Assembly: GCA_964348015.1 (NCBI GenBank)
Contig: CAYGBC010000030.1
Location: 47,181-111,180, forward strand
From: SOIA01 sp964348015
GTDB lineage: Bacteria > Acidobacteriota > Aminicenantia > Aminicenantales > Aminicenantaceae
Direction: 5' to 3'
Length of the DNA: 64,000 bases
Positions 34,604-42,985 of this stretch are shown here, piece after piece. The notes below the pieces were generated by a model. It was not told where the DNA came from, ran no database searches, and saw only the letters and a program-made list of their open reading frames with translations. Each line of letters opens with the position of its first letter. The stretch's first letter is position 1. The position numbers were made by a program, and so were the translations under genes.

Positions 34604-35087
34604 TCCAAAGAAAGCGTTTGTTTTCATCTGTTTCATGAGTCTCACGGTCGCTCTCTGTGCGGGACAAGAAAAATCTCAAAAGAAAGAAGCATCAGAGGAG
34701 ACGGGAAGTCTTATCAGGAAAGAATTGTTGATAAAGCCCAAACACAAGCTGCAGCCGCCTCGAAGAAACATCTTTACTCTTCGGAGGAACAGGAGTGAGT
34801 CGGCAGGAATCGTTCCGGTGAATCCTCGACAGAATCCGCAGGAAATCGCGGAAGCCGCTCGGGAAGAATCGTCTGCGGTTCTGTTGAATCTCCGTTACAT
34901 CGGACATATCAGATCCGACGGGAATATTGTGGCTCTGATAATTTTTGAAGACACGGCTTTTGCAGTCGAAAAAGGAGAAATCATCAGCGAAGGGATTCAG
35001 GTCGGAGCAATTCATCCCACGTTCATAGAGATAATCGGTCCGGATTCTGTCAAGAGAAAATATACTTTAGAAGGAGAAGGAGAGTGA
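34593..35087 (+). CDS. PilP/GspC-like secreted assembly protein
   Basis: About 164 residues with a signal sequence (about 1-27, cleavable after CAG). A charged proline-containing linker leads to a small beta domain (about 88-160: LRYIGHIRSDGNIVALIIFEDTAFAVEKGEII and IIGPDSVKRKYTL), the homology-region fold of PilP/GspC that contacts the secretin. It sits directly before the secretin gene with a GTGA overlap, as expected for that partner. The assignment rests on position and fold-like pattern, not strong sequence identity. Confidence 0.7.
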   Translation: MKFNPKKAFVFICFMSLTVALCAGQEKSQKKEASEETGSLIRKELLIKPKHKLQPPRRNIFTLRRNRSESAGIVPVNPRQNPQEIAEAAREESSAVLLNLRYIGHIRSDGNIVALIIFEDTAFAVEKGEIISEGIQVGAIHPTFIEIIGPDSVKRKYTLEGEGE

Positions 35088-37219
35088 GGAAGATAACGAT
35101 TTTAATAACAGTGGCGTTGGCCCTCTGGGGATGCGCGACATTCAACCGAAGTTACGATCTCGGAAATAAAGCGGCTATCAACAAGGATTGGGACGAAGCC
35201 ATCCGGCATTATGAACAAGCCCTCATGCAGGATCCCAAGGAACACGTCTACGAACTGACCTTGCTTCGGGCAAAGCTCGCGGCGAGTTATGAACATCTCA
35301 ATAAAGCGAGAGAGTATGCTTCCCGCGGAAGAAAGGAAGAAGCGCTCGCCGAGTATGAAAAAGCTCTTTCGTACGGCCAGTTAGGCCAGGATGTGGTTGA
35401 GGAAGCGCGAAGGCTTGCAGAGAAAGAGGTCAAACAGGAAAAGCCAGAGGAAGTCAGGATAGAGTACCCGGTCCAGCTGAAAGTCGGCGACGAGAAGATT
35501 GTGTTGAGGTTTCCGGTTGAAGTCAGTATTCGTTCAATATTTCAGGCCCTGGGAAAGCATGCCCGGATCAACATCATATTCGATGAGCAGTTCAGGGATA
35601 TTCCATTCTCTATCGACCTGGTGGATATGAGTTTCGAGCAGGCTCTCAACTCTCTCTGCTTGGCTTCCAAAAATTTTTACAGGATAATCGATGAACGGAC
35701 CTTGATTGTGGCTCCCGACCTGCCCCAGAAAAGAGCCCAGTACGAGCTGACCGCCATAAAGACTTTTTATCTCTCCAACGTCTCCGTTGAGGAACTCCGT
35801 GCGACACTTCTGCAGATTCTCCGCACTTCCACAAGGCAGCCTATTCTCATCGTGGATAAAAATTTGAACTCGATCACGATTCGGGAAGCGCCGGAAGTCC
35901 TGGAGTTAGCGGAAAAAATTATCCGGCTCTGGGATAAACCCAAAGGAGAGGTTATCATTGATCTGGAGATCATGGAGGTCTCACGAGGAAGGCTCCAGGA
36001 GCTGGGCGTATTGTTGGAACAGGCTCTTGTCGGGTTGAGATACGTCGGCGCGGAGGGCTCAGAAGAGGGCTGGATGGGCCTGCAAGATATCGACTTCACA
36101 AACCCCGAACACTATGAAATCGCTCTTCCCGCTGCGGCTGTGAAATTTTTGGAAGCAGATGGGGACACCAAGATCATTTCACAGCCGCGACTCCGTGGTC
36201 TGGATGGGGAAGACATGACATACCTGGTTGGAGATAAAGTGCCGATACCCAGGACGACCTTTACTCCTATCGCTGCGGGAGGAATCAGTCAGCAGCCAGT
36301 CACCAATTTTACCTATGAAGATGTGGGCATCGATGTCAAGATCACGCCCAGGATCCATTTTGAGGGAGAAGTCACTCTGGAGCTGGAAATAAAAGTCAAA
36401 TCCATCGGTGGAGAGGGATTTGCCAACATCCCGATTATTGCCACCAGGGAAGTGAAGAATGTGATCCGGCTGAAGGACGGCGAGACGAACCTTCTTGCCG
36501 GACTGCTCAAAGATGAAGAAAGGACCATTAAAACCGGGATTATCGGGCTTAAGAACATCCCTCTTCTGGGAGGCCTTTTTTCGAGCACAGAAATAACCGT
36601 CCAGCAAACAGATGTGATCATGACCATCACTCCCCGCATAATCCGCACTCTCCCTGTGACCGAGGAAGATATGAAGCCTCTCTGGGTGGGATTGGAGGGG
36701 ATCACTCCCTCCGAAGCCAGAGCGAGGAGGACGCCTGAAGAAGAACTCCGGGAGCAGAGGATGAGAGCCAGGGCAGAGGCCGAAACGACAGCGGCAAGAG
36801 GGGATCAGAACCTTGTGCAGTTGAGCCCGCCCAATTTTGAAGCCCGCCAGAACCGGATTATCAGAATCAACACAAACTTGAGGATTCAGGAGGAAGTCGG
36901 TAACCTCTCTCTCAACATCAATTATGATCCTTCAGTCATCCAGTTGAAAGAAGTCGTCCGGAGAGAATTTATCAACCGCCTTGGCGAGAACGCTCCTTTT
37001 TTTGAGAATATCGATAATTCCTCCGGAACGTGCACCATCGGATTTTCAAGCCCCGAAATGGGAAAAGGCTTGAGAGGGACTGGAACCTTGGCTGTGCTCG
37101 TTTTTGAGCCTGTGGAGAAGGGAGAATCCACTATCACTGTCACTCAGGTTTCAGCAAACAGCCCCACAGGTGAAAGTGTCGAGTTCACGACTCGTGAGAG
37201 TCGAGTTGTCGTGAGATGA
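35084..37219 (+). CDS. Outer-membrane secretin lipoprotein with TPR and C-terminal cohesin domain
   Basis: 711 residues starting at GTG. A lipobox LWGC puts the acylated Cys at 17. TPR-like helices follow (about 28-125), then a short STN-like domain (about 140-210), an N1-type domain (about 225-285), and the secretin channel (about 360-550, with VEADGDTKIISQPRL-like and NVIRLKDGETNLLAGLLKDEE blocks). After a charged linker (about 555-590) a cohesin-like beta-sandwich ends the protein (about 600-711, INTNLRIQEEVGNLSLNINYDPSVIQL). Fused TPRs may replace a separate pilotin, and the cohesin may tether dockerin-like or pilin proteins at the cell surface (inference). It ends the operon; no pilin gene is linked. 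Confidence 0.9.
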   Translation: MRKITILITVALALWGCATFNRSYDLGNKAAINKDWDEAIRHYEQALMQDPKEHVYELTLLRAKLAASYEHLNKAREYASRGRKEEALAEYEKALSYGQLGQDVVEEARRLAEKEVKQEKPEEVRIEYPVQLKVGDEKIVLRFPVEVSIRSIFQALGKHARINIIFDEQFRDIPFSIDLVDMSFEQALNSLCLASKNFYRIIDERTLIVAPDLPQKRAQYELTAIKTFYLSNVSVEELRATLLQILRTSTRQPILIVDKNLNSITIREAPEVLELAEKIIRLWDKPKGEVIIDLEIMEVSRGRLQELGVLLEQALVGLRYVGAEGSEEGWMGLQDIDFTNPEHYEIALPAAAVKFLEADGDTKIISQPRLRGLDGEDMTYLVGDKVPIPRTTFTPIAAGGISQQPVTNFTYEDVGIDVKITPRIHFEGEVTLELEIKVKSIGGEGFANIPIIATREVKNVIRLKDGETNLLAGLLKDEERTIKTGIIGLKNIPLLGGLFSSTEITVQQTDVIMTITPRIIRTLPVTEEDMKPLWVGLEGITPSEARARRTPEEELREQRMRARAEAETTAARGDQNLVQLSPPNFEARQNRIIRINTNLRIQEEVGNLSLNINYDPSVIQLKEVVRREFINRLGENAPFFENIDNSSGTCTIGFSSPEMGKGLRGTGTLAVLVFEPVEKGESTITVTQVSANSPTGESVEFTTRESRVVVR

Positions 37220-37420
37220 GAATCCTCGGTCTGACCTGATTGGGAAAGACAAAACCAGACTCGATTCAAGTTCAGAGACCTTCATCCGGATAGAGCCCTT
37301 CTGGTTTGATTGAAGCCAGATCGATCTGCCTTCCATCGAACTCCCCATTGACTTCATGATTGTTTAGTGCTAAAAATATCTGTCTATAGAGAATTGATTT
37401 CCATGTGAATGGAGGCGCCA

Positions 37421-37669
37421 ATGCCGGCAAAAAAAACTACAAAAAAAGCAGCCCCGAAGAGAACAGCGAAAAAGACAACCAGAAAACCAGCTGCGAAGAA
37501 AACCAAAAAAGCGGCCCCGAAAAGAAAAGTCGCGGCCAAGGCCAAAAAAGGCTCGGCTTATGAATGCCACGTCTGTGGATTGAGGGTAGTGGTCGATCAA
37601 GTCTGCGGATGCGTGGAAGAACACGCGTTGATCTGCTGCATGAAGCCTATGAAGAAGAAGGCAAAATAG
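37421..37669 (+). CDS. Histone H1-like Lys/Ala/Pro tail fused to a desulforedoxin-like Cys domain
   Basis: 82 residues from the ATG at 37421, with GGAGG five bases upstream; a start 12 bases earlier would remove that site. Residues 1-44 are almost only Lys, Ala, Pro, Thr and Arg in repeats like those of bacterial histone H1-like proteins, predicting DNA or RNA binding. Residues 45-77 read as a small metal domain: Cys49-x2-Cys52, a beta-like VVV segment, Cys62-x-Cys64, then Cys72-Cys73 followed by MKPM. The CxxC plus CC-x2-PM pattern matches the Fe(Cys)4 site of desulforedoxin and the N-terminal domain of superoxide reductase, with about four extra residues. Function unknown; a nucleoid-bound redox or metal protein is possible. 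Confidence 0.75.
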   Translation: MPAKKTTKKAAPKRTAKKTTRKPAAKKTKKAAPKRKVAAKAKKGSAYECHVCGLRVVVDQVCGCVEEHALICCMKPMKKKAK

Positions 37670-37856
37670 GAATAATCTAGAAAAAAGTATTATTACAGGA
37701 TTCAGCAATATCCAGGAATAAAGACAGAAGCCGCATTCTCATTTCCTGAATTTTTTCGCTCATGCTTTAGTCCCAGGAATTTGACAGTTCATTTATCCGC
37801 GATCACAGGAAGTCCCACAGTTCACGAGCAGAAGGTGCGCCTTCACGGTTCAGAGA

Positions 37857-37884
37857 TTGCAATATATTTTGTAACCATTACAAT
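37857..37884 (+). promoter_or_regulatory. Predicted promoter of the 2-oxoacid:ferredoxin oxidoreductase genes
   Basis: TTGCAA (37857-37862), 16-bp spacer, TACAAT (37879-37884). The start would be near 37891, about 36 nt before the ATG. Confidence 0.5.
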
Positions 37885-37926
37885 GAAGAAGAGGAATATG
37901 AACGGATTGAGATTTCTCGTGAAGCC

Positions 37927-39687
37927 ATGAAGAATAAAGGAAAAAAAATAGCGGACATCTCTGTGATGATCGCCGGCAAAGCCGGGGATGGCGTGCTGTT
38001 CACGGGGAATGTTTTGGCAAAGATTCTGAAGAGACAGGGATGGTGGGTGGCCACATACAGGGATTTTCCTTCCAATATAAGAGGAGAACCGATGAATTAT
38101 ACGATTCGAGCGAGCTTGAAGAAGATCTACGGCCAAGCCGATGATATCGATGTGTTCATGGCATTTGATTGCGGAGCGATCATCGAGCATGCGGACAGAA
38201 TGACGAAGCGAGGGATCCTTCTCTGTGATGGACTGGGTTTGGCTCCCATGTCTCCTTCTCGGATTGACGGGAGGACGTATCATATTTTCCCACTCCGAAA
38301 GCTGGCGCATGAAAACTTTCAGAGCGAGCTGTATAAAAACATGATCGCTCTCGGGGCATTGAGCTATATTCTGGAGCTTGATTTCCAGGTCATCGAAAGA
38401 ATCATCTCCGAGACTTTTTTGAAGCGGAAAGGAAAGAAGATCGTTCAAAAAAATATTCGTGCCGTTCGATTGGGATGCCAGCAGGCAAAAAAAATGATTG
38501 AACAGGAGGAGCTCCATCCGCTCGTCAAAAAGAAGGATGCGGAAAGGCTTCTTCTTTCCGGGGATGAAGCGATTGCCATGGGATCGCTGGCTGCGGGATG
38601 TCGATATTTTGCGGCCTATCCGATCTGTCCGGCCACAGAGATATGGCAGTGGCTGGCTGTAGTCCTGCCGGAGTATAACGGGCTCGTGGTCCAGACCGAA
38701 GACGAGTTGGCTGCGTTCAACATGGCCCTCGGAGCTTCTTACGCCGGAGCGCGGGCCATGACATCAACCTCCGGTCCTGGAGCCTCTTTGATGATGGAAG
38801 CCTTTTCTCTCGCCGGGATGGCCGAAATACCAGTTGTCGTGGCACATGTCCAGAGAGTCGGTCCGAGCACAGGAATGCCCACAAAAACAGAACAGTCAGA
38901 CTTGGACCAGTGGATTTACGGCTCCCATGGTGAATTTCCGCGCATCGTTCTCTCTCCGGGGACCATAGAGGAATGCTTCGAGTTCTCTGTTAAAGCTTTT
39001 AACCTGGCCGAAAAATTCCAGTGTCCGGTGGTTCTTCTCACAGAGCAGGATTACGGGCAGAATTTGCGGACAGTGAAAAAATTCGAATTGACCAAGATCA
39101 AGATCGATAGAGGAAAGTTGCTCAGTCAGTCGGAACTCGCTCGAATAAAGAATTACAGAAGATACAGATTCACGACTGACGGGATCTCTCCCCGGGCGCT
39201 TCCGGGAATGAAAAATGGGCTACATATGGTCGAAAGCAACGAACATGATCAAAATGGATACCGGGATGAAGATCCCGAAAATAGAATCCGGATGATGCAG
39301 AAAAGGATGAAAAAACTCGAGAATGCCGACAAAGATTTGATTCCTCCCAAAGTATGGGGAGTTAGAGAATCTGAGTTCGGAATCATCGGTTTCGGGTCGA
39401 CGTTTGGTCCGATCCAGGAAGCGATGACGCAGCTCAATGATAAAGGAATCAGGGCCAAATACATGCAGATCAGAACCCTCTGGCCGTTTCCTCGGAAGAG
39501 AGTCGAAGAATTCCTGGGTTCGTTAAAAAAAGTTTTTGTTGTCGAGAATAATTTTTCCGGAAAGCTGGCACGGTTGATCCGAAGCCAGGTCTATAGGCCC
39601 ATCCGAATGAAGAATATCGTGAAGTATTCAAGCCAGGCCTTCAGGCCTCGAGAGATATCCTCACAGATTCAGAAGGCGGCTCGATGA
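37927..39687 (+). CDS. 2-oxoacid:ferredoxin oxidoreductase, fused gamma-alpha subunit (KorA type)
   Basis: 586 residues. Residues 1-190 are the gamma domain (VMIAGKAGDGVLFTGNVLAKIL). The rest is the alpha subunit with YPICPATEIWQWLA (about 233-246), TEDELAAFNMALGASYAGARAMTSTSGPG (split block near 258-286) and the GVRESEFGIIGFGST domain-II segment. Such gamma-alpha fusions pair with a small beta subunit to oxidise 2-oxoglutarate, branched 2-oxoacids or pyruvate to acyl-CoA and CO2, reducing ferredoxin. There is no delta ferredoxin gene. The substrate cannot be decided by eye; KorAB-like is the best match. ATGA overlap with the beta gene. Confidence 0.92.
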   Translation: MKNKGKKIADISVMIAGKAGDGVLFTGNVLAKILKRQGWWVATYRDFPSNIRGEPMNYTIRASLKKIYGQADDIDVFMAFDCGAIIEHADRMTKRGILLCDGLGLAPMSPSRIDGRTYHIFPLRKLAHENFQSELYKNMIALGALSYILELDFQVIERIISETFLKRKGKKIVQKNIRAVRLGCQQAKKMIEQEELHPLVKKKDAERLLLSGDEAIAMGSLAAGCRYFAAYPICPATEIWQWLAVVLPEYNGLVVQTEDELAAFNMALGASYAGARAMTSTSGPGASLMMEAFSLAGMAEIPVVVAHVQRVGPSTGMPTKTEQSDLDQWIYGSHGEFPRIVLSPGTIEECFEFSVKAFNLAEKFQCPVVLLTEQDYGQNLRTVKKFELTKIKIDRGKLLSQSELARIKNYRRYRFTTDGISPRALPGMKNGLHMVESNEHDQNGYRDEDPENRIRMMQKRMKKLENADKDLIPPKVWGVRESEFGIIGFGSTFGPIQEAMTQLNDKGIRAKYMQIRTLWPFPRKRVEEFLGSLKKVFVVENNFSGKLARLIRSQVYRPIRMKNIVKYSSQAFRPREISSQIQKAAR

Positions 39688-40544
39688 AAAAGGAGAAAGA
39701 TTTCCATCTGAGCGATCCCACTTGGTGCGCCGGTTGCGGGATTTATGGGATTTTTGCGTCTCTGAAAAAAACCGCTGTTGCACTGAACCTCGACCCTGAA
39801 GGATTGGTCCTCGTGACAGGAATAGGCTGCCACGGGAGGCTGAATAATCATTTCAAATCTTACGGTTTTCATGCACTCCATGGCAGGGCCCTTCCCGTGG
39901 CTCAGGGAACCAAACTGTCCAATCCCTCTCTGTCAGTGGTGGCGATTAGCGGAGACGGCGATGCCTACTCCATCGGAGTGGGACATTTCATTCATGCCCT
40001 GAGAAGGAATATCGATATGACCTATTTGGTGGTGGACAACAGACTCTACGCGTTGACTCAGGGACAATCCTCTCCCACGACTCAGCAAGGATTCGTTTCC
40101 AAATCAGCTCCCTATGGGACCAAGGAGCATCCTCTTGACGGCCCTCGACTGGCTCTGGCTTCAGGCGGAACTTTTATTGCCCGGGGCTTCTCAGGAAATC
40201 CAAAGCAGCTCGCCTCCTTGATCGCAAACGGAATAACGCACAAAGGTTTTTCCTTTATTGAAGTTTTGAGCCCGTGTGTGACGCACAATAAAGTCAACAC
40301 CTCGCACTGGTTCAGAGAGAATATTATTCAAGTCGATGAAGACTCGAAGTATGATCCGAAAAACAGAACGCAAGCGCAGGTCAAACTGGCCTCAGGAGGG
40401 AAAATTCCAGTGGGTTTGATCTATGTGGATGACAGGCCTTCTTATGAAGATTTCGTTTTGCCCCAAAAAAATAGTCCGCTTGTTTGGAATGACCTGAATC
40501 CCGATATCGGAAAACTTGAAGGAATCATGGAAAAATTTCAATGA
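39684..40544 (+). CDS. 2-oxoacid:ferredoxin oxidoreductase beta subunit (KorB type)
   Basis: 286-residue TPP- and [4Fe-4S]-binding subunit. Cluster ligands are in WCAGCGIY (Cys14, Cys17), GIGCHGR (about Cys52) and SPCVTHN (about Cys197). The TPP motif SGDGDAYSIGVGHF...VVDNRLYALTQGQ is intact. It completes the catalytic core with the fused gamma-alpha subunit; ferredoxin is probably the acceptor and could link amino-acid oxidation to the HydB-like module at 18-21 kb (inference). Confidence 0.94.
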   Translation: MKKEKDFHLSDPTWCAGCGIYGIFASLKKTAVALNLDPEGLVLVTGIGCHGRLNNHFKSYGFHALHGRALPVAQGTKLSNPSLSVVAISGDGDAYSIGVGHFIHALRRNIDMTYLVVDNRLYALTQGQSSPTTQQGFVSKSAPYGTKEHPLDGPRLALASGGTFIARGFSGNPKQLASLIANGITHKGFSFIEVLSPCVTHNKVNTSHWFRENIIQVDEDSKYDPKNRTQAQVKLASGGKIPVGLIYVDDRPSYEDFVLPQKNSPLVWNDLNPDIGKLEGIMEKFQ

Positions 40545-40550
40545 TATAAT
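40542..40550 (+). promoter_or_regulatory. Extended -10 element before the Fe-S/sulfur gene group
   Basis: TGATATAAT (TATAAT at 40545-40550) overlaps the end of the OFOR beta gene, 35 bp before the NifU-like ATG. There is no convincing -35 box. GAAAGGAG provides the ribosome-binding site. The group may have both read-through and its own transcription. Confidence 0.4.
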
Positions 40551-40584
40551 AGAATAGGAGAATTCACTGAAAGGAGAATGATTC

Positions 40585-40803
40585 ATGAAAGATAAAGTTG
40601 AGAAATCACTCGACAAGATTCGTCCCGCTCTTCAGGCTGATGGAGGAGATGTGGAGTTGATAGAGGTGAAAGAAGGCGTGGTGAAGGTGAAGTTGACAGG
40701 GGCTTGCGGCGGATGCCCGATGTCCCAGATGACTTTGAAGATGGGGATTGAACGGCATCTCAAGAAGGAAATCCCTGAGATCCAGGAAGTCGTGGCTGTC
40801 TGA
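40585..40803 (+). CDS. NifU C-terminal-domain (NfuA-like) Fe-S carrier
   Basis: 72-residue protein equal to the C-terminal domain of NifU. The motif CGGCPMSQ gives Cys41 and Cys44, which bind a [4Fe-4S] cluster at a dimer interface for delivery to target enzymes. It starts the row NfuA-like, NifS-like, IscU-like, TusA-like, nadA. It has a good Shine-Dalgarno sequence. Confidence 0.93.
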   Translation: MKDKVEKSLDKIRPALQADGGDVELIEVKEGVVKVKLTGACGGCPMSQMTLKMGIERHLKKEIPEIQEVVAV

Positions 40804-40876
40804 TTGAGAGGAAAAATGAACAGAGGCCCAGTCAGTTGTCTTGACGTGTCTACCAGGAAATGAAGAGAAGGTCATA

Positions 40877-42058
40877 ATGAAAAAAGTATATCTGGACCAT
40901 ATTGCTTCAACACCTCTTCATCCAGAGGTGTTCGAGGCGATGGTTCCCCATTTGAAGGAAAATTTTGGCAATCCTCAGAGTCTTCATTCTGTCGGTCAGG
41001 AAGCCCTCAACGTTGTGGAAGACGCAAGAGAAAAAGTGGCTCAACTCATTCACGCGAAGCCCTCAGAGGTCTACTTCACGTCCAGCGGTTCAGAATCCAA
41101 CAATTTTGCGCTCAAAGGGCTTGCGCATGCCCAGAAGAGCCAGGGAAACCATATCGTTCTTTCCGCAGTCGAGCATCAATCCATTCTTCATCCGGCCAAG
41201 AGCCTTGAAAAGCTCGGATTCCGCACGAGTCTCGTTCCTGTGGATAAATTTGGGATGGTGGACCCGAAAGACGTCCAGAAAGCCCTCACCAAAGAGACAG
41301 TACTCGTTTCTGTGATGATGGCCAACAGCGAAGTGGGGACTGTCCAGCCAGTTGAGGAAATTGCCGAAACTTGCCGCACACGTGATGTCCTTTTTCACAC
41401 AGACGCGGTCGCAGCTGTGGGAAATATCCCGGTCGATGTATCCGCTCTTGGAGTCGATGCTTTGAGTTTGGCCGGGAATCAGTTCTACGGGCCCAAGGGG
41501 AGTGCGGCGTTGTTCGTGAAAAAGGGAACACGGATTCTTCCCTTTATCGAAGGGGGCATTCAGGAAGGAGGACGAAGGGCCGGAACCGAGGACGTGGCGG
41601 CTATAGCCGGGCTGGGCAAGGCCGCTGAGATAGCGATGAGAGATATGGAAAAGCGCGCGGCAGCGGAACGGCCGTTGAGAGACAGGCTTATCCAGGAATT
41701 TCCTGAGCGAGTGGACCATGTGTTCCTCACCGGTCATCCGGAAAAAAGGCTTCCGTATCATGCCAGTTTCTGTATCGAGTTTATAGAAGGGGAAGCGATG
41801 CTGCTCAACCTGGATATGCAGGGGATATCCGCCTCCAGCGGTTCGGCATGCACGTCCAAAGCGCTGAAGGCATCTCATGTGCTTTTGGCCATGGGGATCG
41901 ACCATGCCCTGGCCCAGGGTTCACTGGTTTTCAGCTTGATCGAAGGGACGACGACTCAAGATATCGATTATCTTTTTGAAGTCTTTCCGCCTGTCATAGA
42001 GAGACTGAGGAAGATGTCTCCTTTGTACACCCAATATTTGGAGGAAAAAGAAAAATGA
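40877..42058 (+). CDS. NifS/IscS-like protein lacking the PLP-binding lysine
   Basis: 393 residues, full-length aminotransferase class V fold of the cysteine desulfurase family, which normally takes sulfur from cysteine. The aromatic-stacking His100 (EHQS), Asp176 (HTDAV), the EGGRRAGTED loop and catalytic Cys325 (SSGSACTSKAL) are present. The internal-aldimine site, SxHKxxGPKG in active enzymes, reads LAGNQFYGPKG, so His201 and Lys202 are Asn and Gln. The Gln that usually follows the Asp by three is Ala179. It should be unable to form the usual PLP Schiff base. Frame and flanking codons are clean, so sequencing error is unlikely. Starts at the ATG 40877; ATGA overlap with iscU. Confidence 0.88.
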   Translation: MKKVYLDHIASTPLHPEVFEAMVPHLKENFGNPQSLHSVGQEALNVVEDAREKVAQLIHAKPSEVYFTSSGSESNNFALKGLAHAQKSQGNHIVLSAVEHQSILHPAKSLEKLGFRTSLVPVDKFGMVDPKDVQKALTKETVLVSVMMANSEVGTVQPVEEIAETCRTRDVLFHTDAVAAVGNIPVDVSALGVDALSLAGNQFYGPKGSAALFVKKGTRILPFIEGGIQEGGRRAGTEDVAAIAGLGKAAEIAMRDMEKRAAAERPLRDRLIQEFPERVDHVFLTGHPEKRLPYHASFCIEFIEGEAMLLNLDMQGISASSGSACTSKALKASHVLLAMGIDHALAQGSLVFSLIEGTTTQDIDYLFEVFPPVIERLRKMSPLYTQYLEEKEK

Positions 42059-42639
42059 TATACAGCGAAAAAGTCATGGAGCATTTTCAGAATCCGCGGA
42101 ATGTGGGAGTGATCAAGGACGCGGACGGAGTCGGGCAGGTGGGCAATCCCGTCTGCGGCGACATGATGAGCTTCTACATCAAAGTCAAGGACAACCACAT
42201 CGAGGATGTCAAGTTTCAGACATTCGGCTGCGGAGCCGCGATTGCCGTTTCCAGCATGGTGAGTGAAATGGCGATCGGAAAAACCATAGAAGAGGCCCTG
42301 AAGATCACGAACAAGAGCGTCGCGGAAGAGTTGGGCGGTTTGCCCAAGAACAAGCTTCATTGTTCGAACCTGGGAGCAGATGCCCTCCACAAAGCCATCG
42401 AAGATTATCAGGAAAAACAAAAGGGCGTTCCTAAAGAGAAGGAGAAAGAAATGTCAGGAAAGAAACCAGACGAGGGTGAGGAGTGCTGCTGTCCCTACTG
42501 TGAGGGTCCGCTTGGAGATTTAGGGGATTTTTGCAGCGCGTGCAATCTTGAGCTCGAGGACTGCCCGGAATGCGGAAAGGCCAAGAAAAAAGGAGCGAAG
42601 GACTGCCCTCACTGCGGCGCCACAAAGCCAAGAGTTTGA
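42055..42639 (+). CDS. IscU/NifU-type Fe-S scaffold with a C-terminal double zinc-ribbon
   Basis: 194 residues. Residues 1-125 are the IscU scaffold with its three cysteines in GNPVCGD (about 35), TFGCGAA (about 60) and LHCSNLG (about 103) and the conserved Asp. It carries the LPxxK-like segment LPKNK. Residues about 130-194 are an unusual extension: a charged linker, then CCCPYC, FCSAC, CPEC and CPHC pairs, enough for two zinc ribbons. Assembles [2Fe-2S]/[4Fe-4S] clusters on sulfur from a partner, normally the adjacent NifS. Start overlaps the NifS-like stop. Confidence 0.92.
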   Translation: MIYSEKVMEHFQNPRNVGVIKDADGVGQVGNPVCGDMMSFYIKVKDNHIEDVKFQTFGCGAAIAVSSMVSEMAIGKTIEEALKITNKSVAEELGGLPKNKLHCSNLGADALHKAIEDYQEKQKGVPKEKEKEMSGKKPDEGEECCCPYCEGPLGDLGDFCSACNLELEDCPECGKAKKKGAKDCPHCGATKPRV

Positions 42640-42697
42640 GAGCACTCAGAGATTCAGGTTGAATTGACCTGTATACAGATTTTGCGGAGGCTGAGAG

Positions 42698-42934
42698 GTG
42701 ATGAAAGCTGATGTGAAACTGGACTGCTTTGGACTGCTCTGTCCTGTGCCTATCATCCAGACTGCGCAGAAAATCAAGGAGATGAAAATCGGCGAAATCC
42801 TGGAAGTCGCATCAACAGATCAAGGGATCAAAGAGGATATGCCTTCCTGGTGCAGACAAACTGGACAGGAGTTTTTAGGATTAGAGGAAGAGGACGAGAT
42901 CATACGCGTGTACATCAAGAAGCGAAAGGACTGA
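42698..42934 (+). CDS. TusA/SirA-like sulfur-carrier protein
   Basis: 78 residues (77 if the ATG at 42701 is used instead of GTG 42698; GGAGG is seven bases before the GTG). The TusA signature LLCPVPIIQT places the persulfide Cys at about residue 14 in the CPxP motif, with the two-layer alpha/beta pattern and EVASTDQGIKEDMPSWC. TusA proteins carry sulfane sulfur as a cysteine persulfide. Directly downstream of the lysine-less NifS-like and IscU-like genes, it is a candidate sulfur donor to them (inference). Confidence 0.93.
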   Translation: MMKADVKLDCFGLLCPVPIIQTAQKIKEMKIGEILEVASTDQGIKEDMPSWCRQTGQEFLGLEEEDEIIRVYIKKRKD

Positions 42935-42985
42935 ACAGGAAGATGCTGAGAATATCGGTCAGAAAGTAGGTGGTCGATAAGAAAA

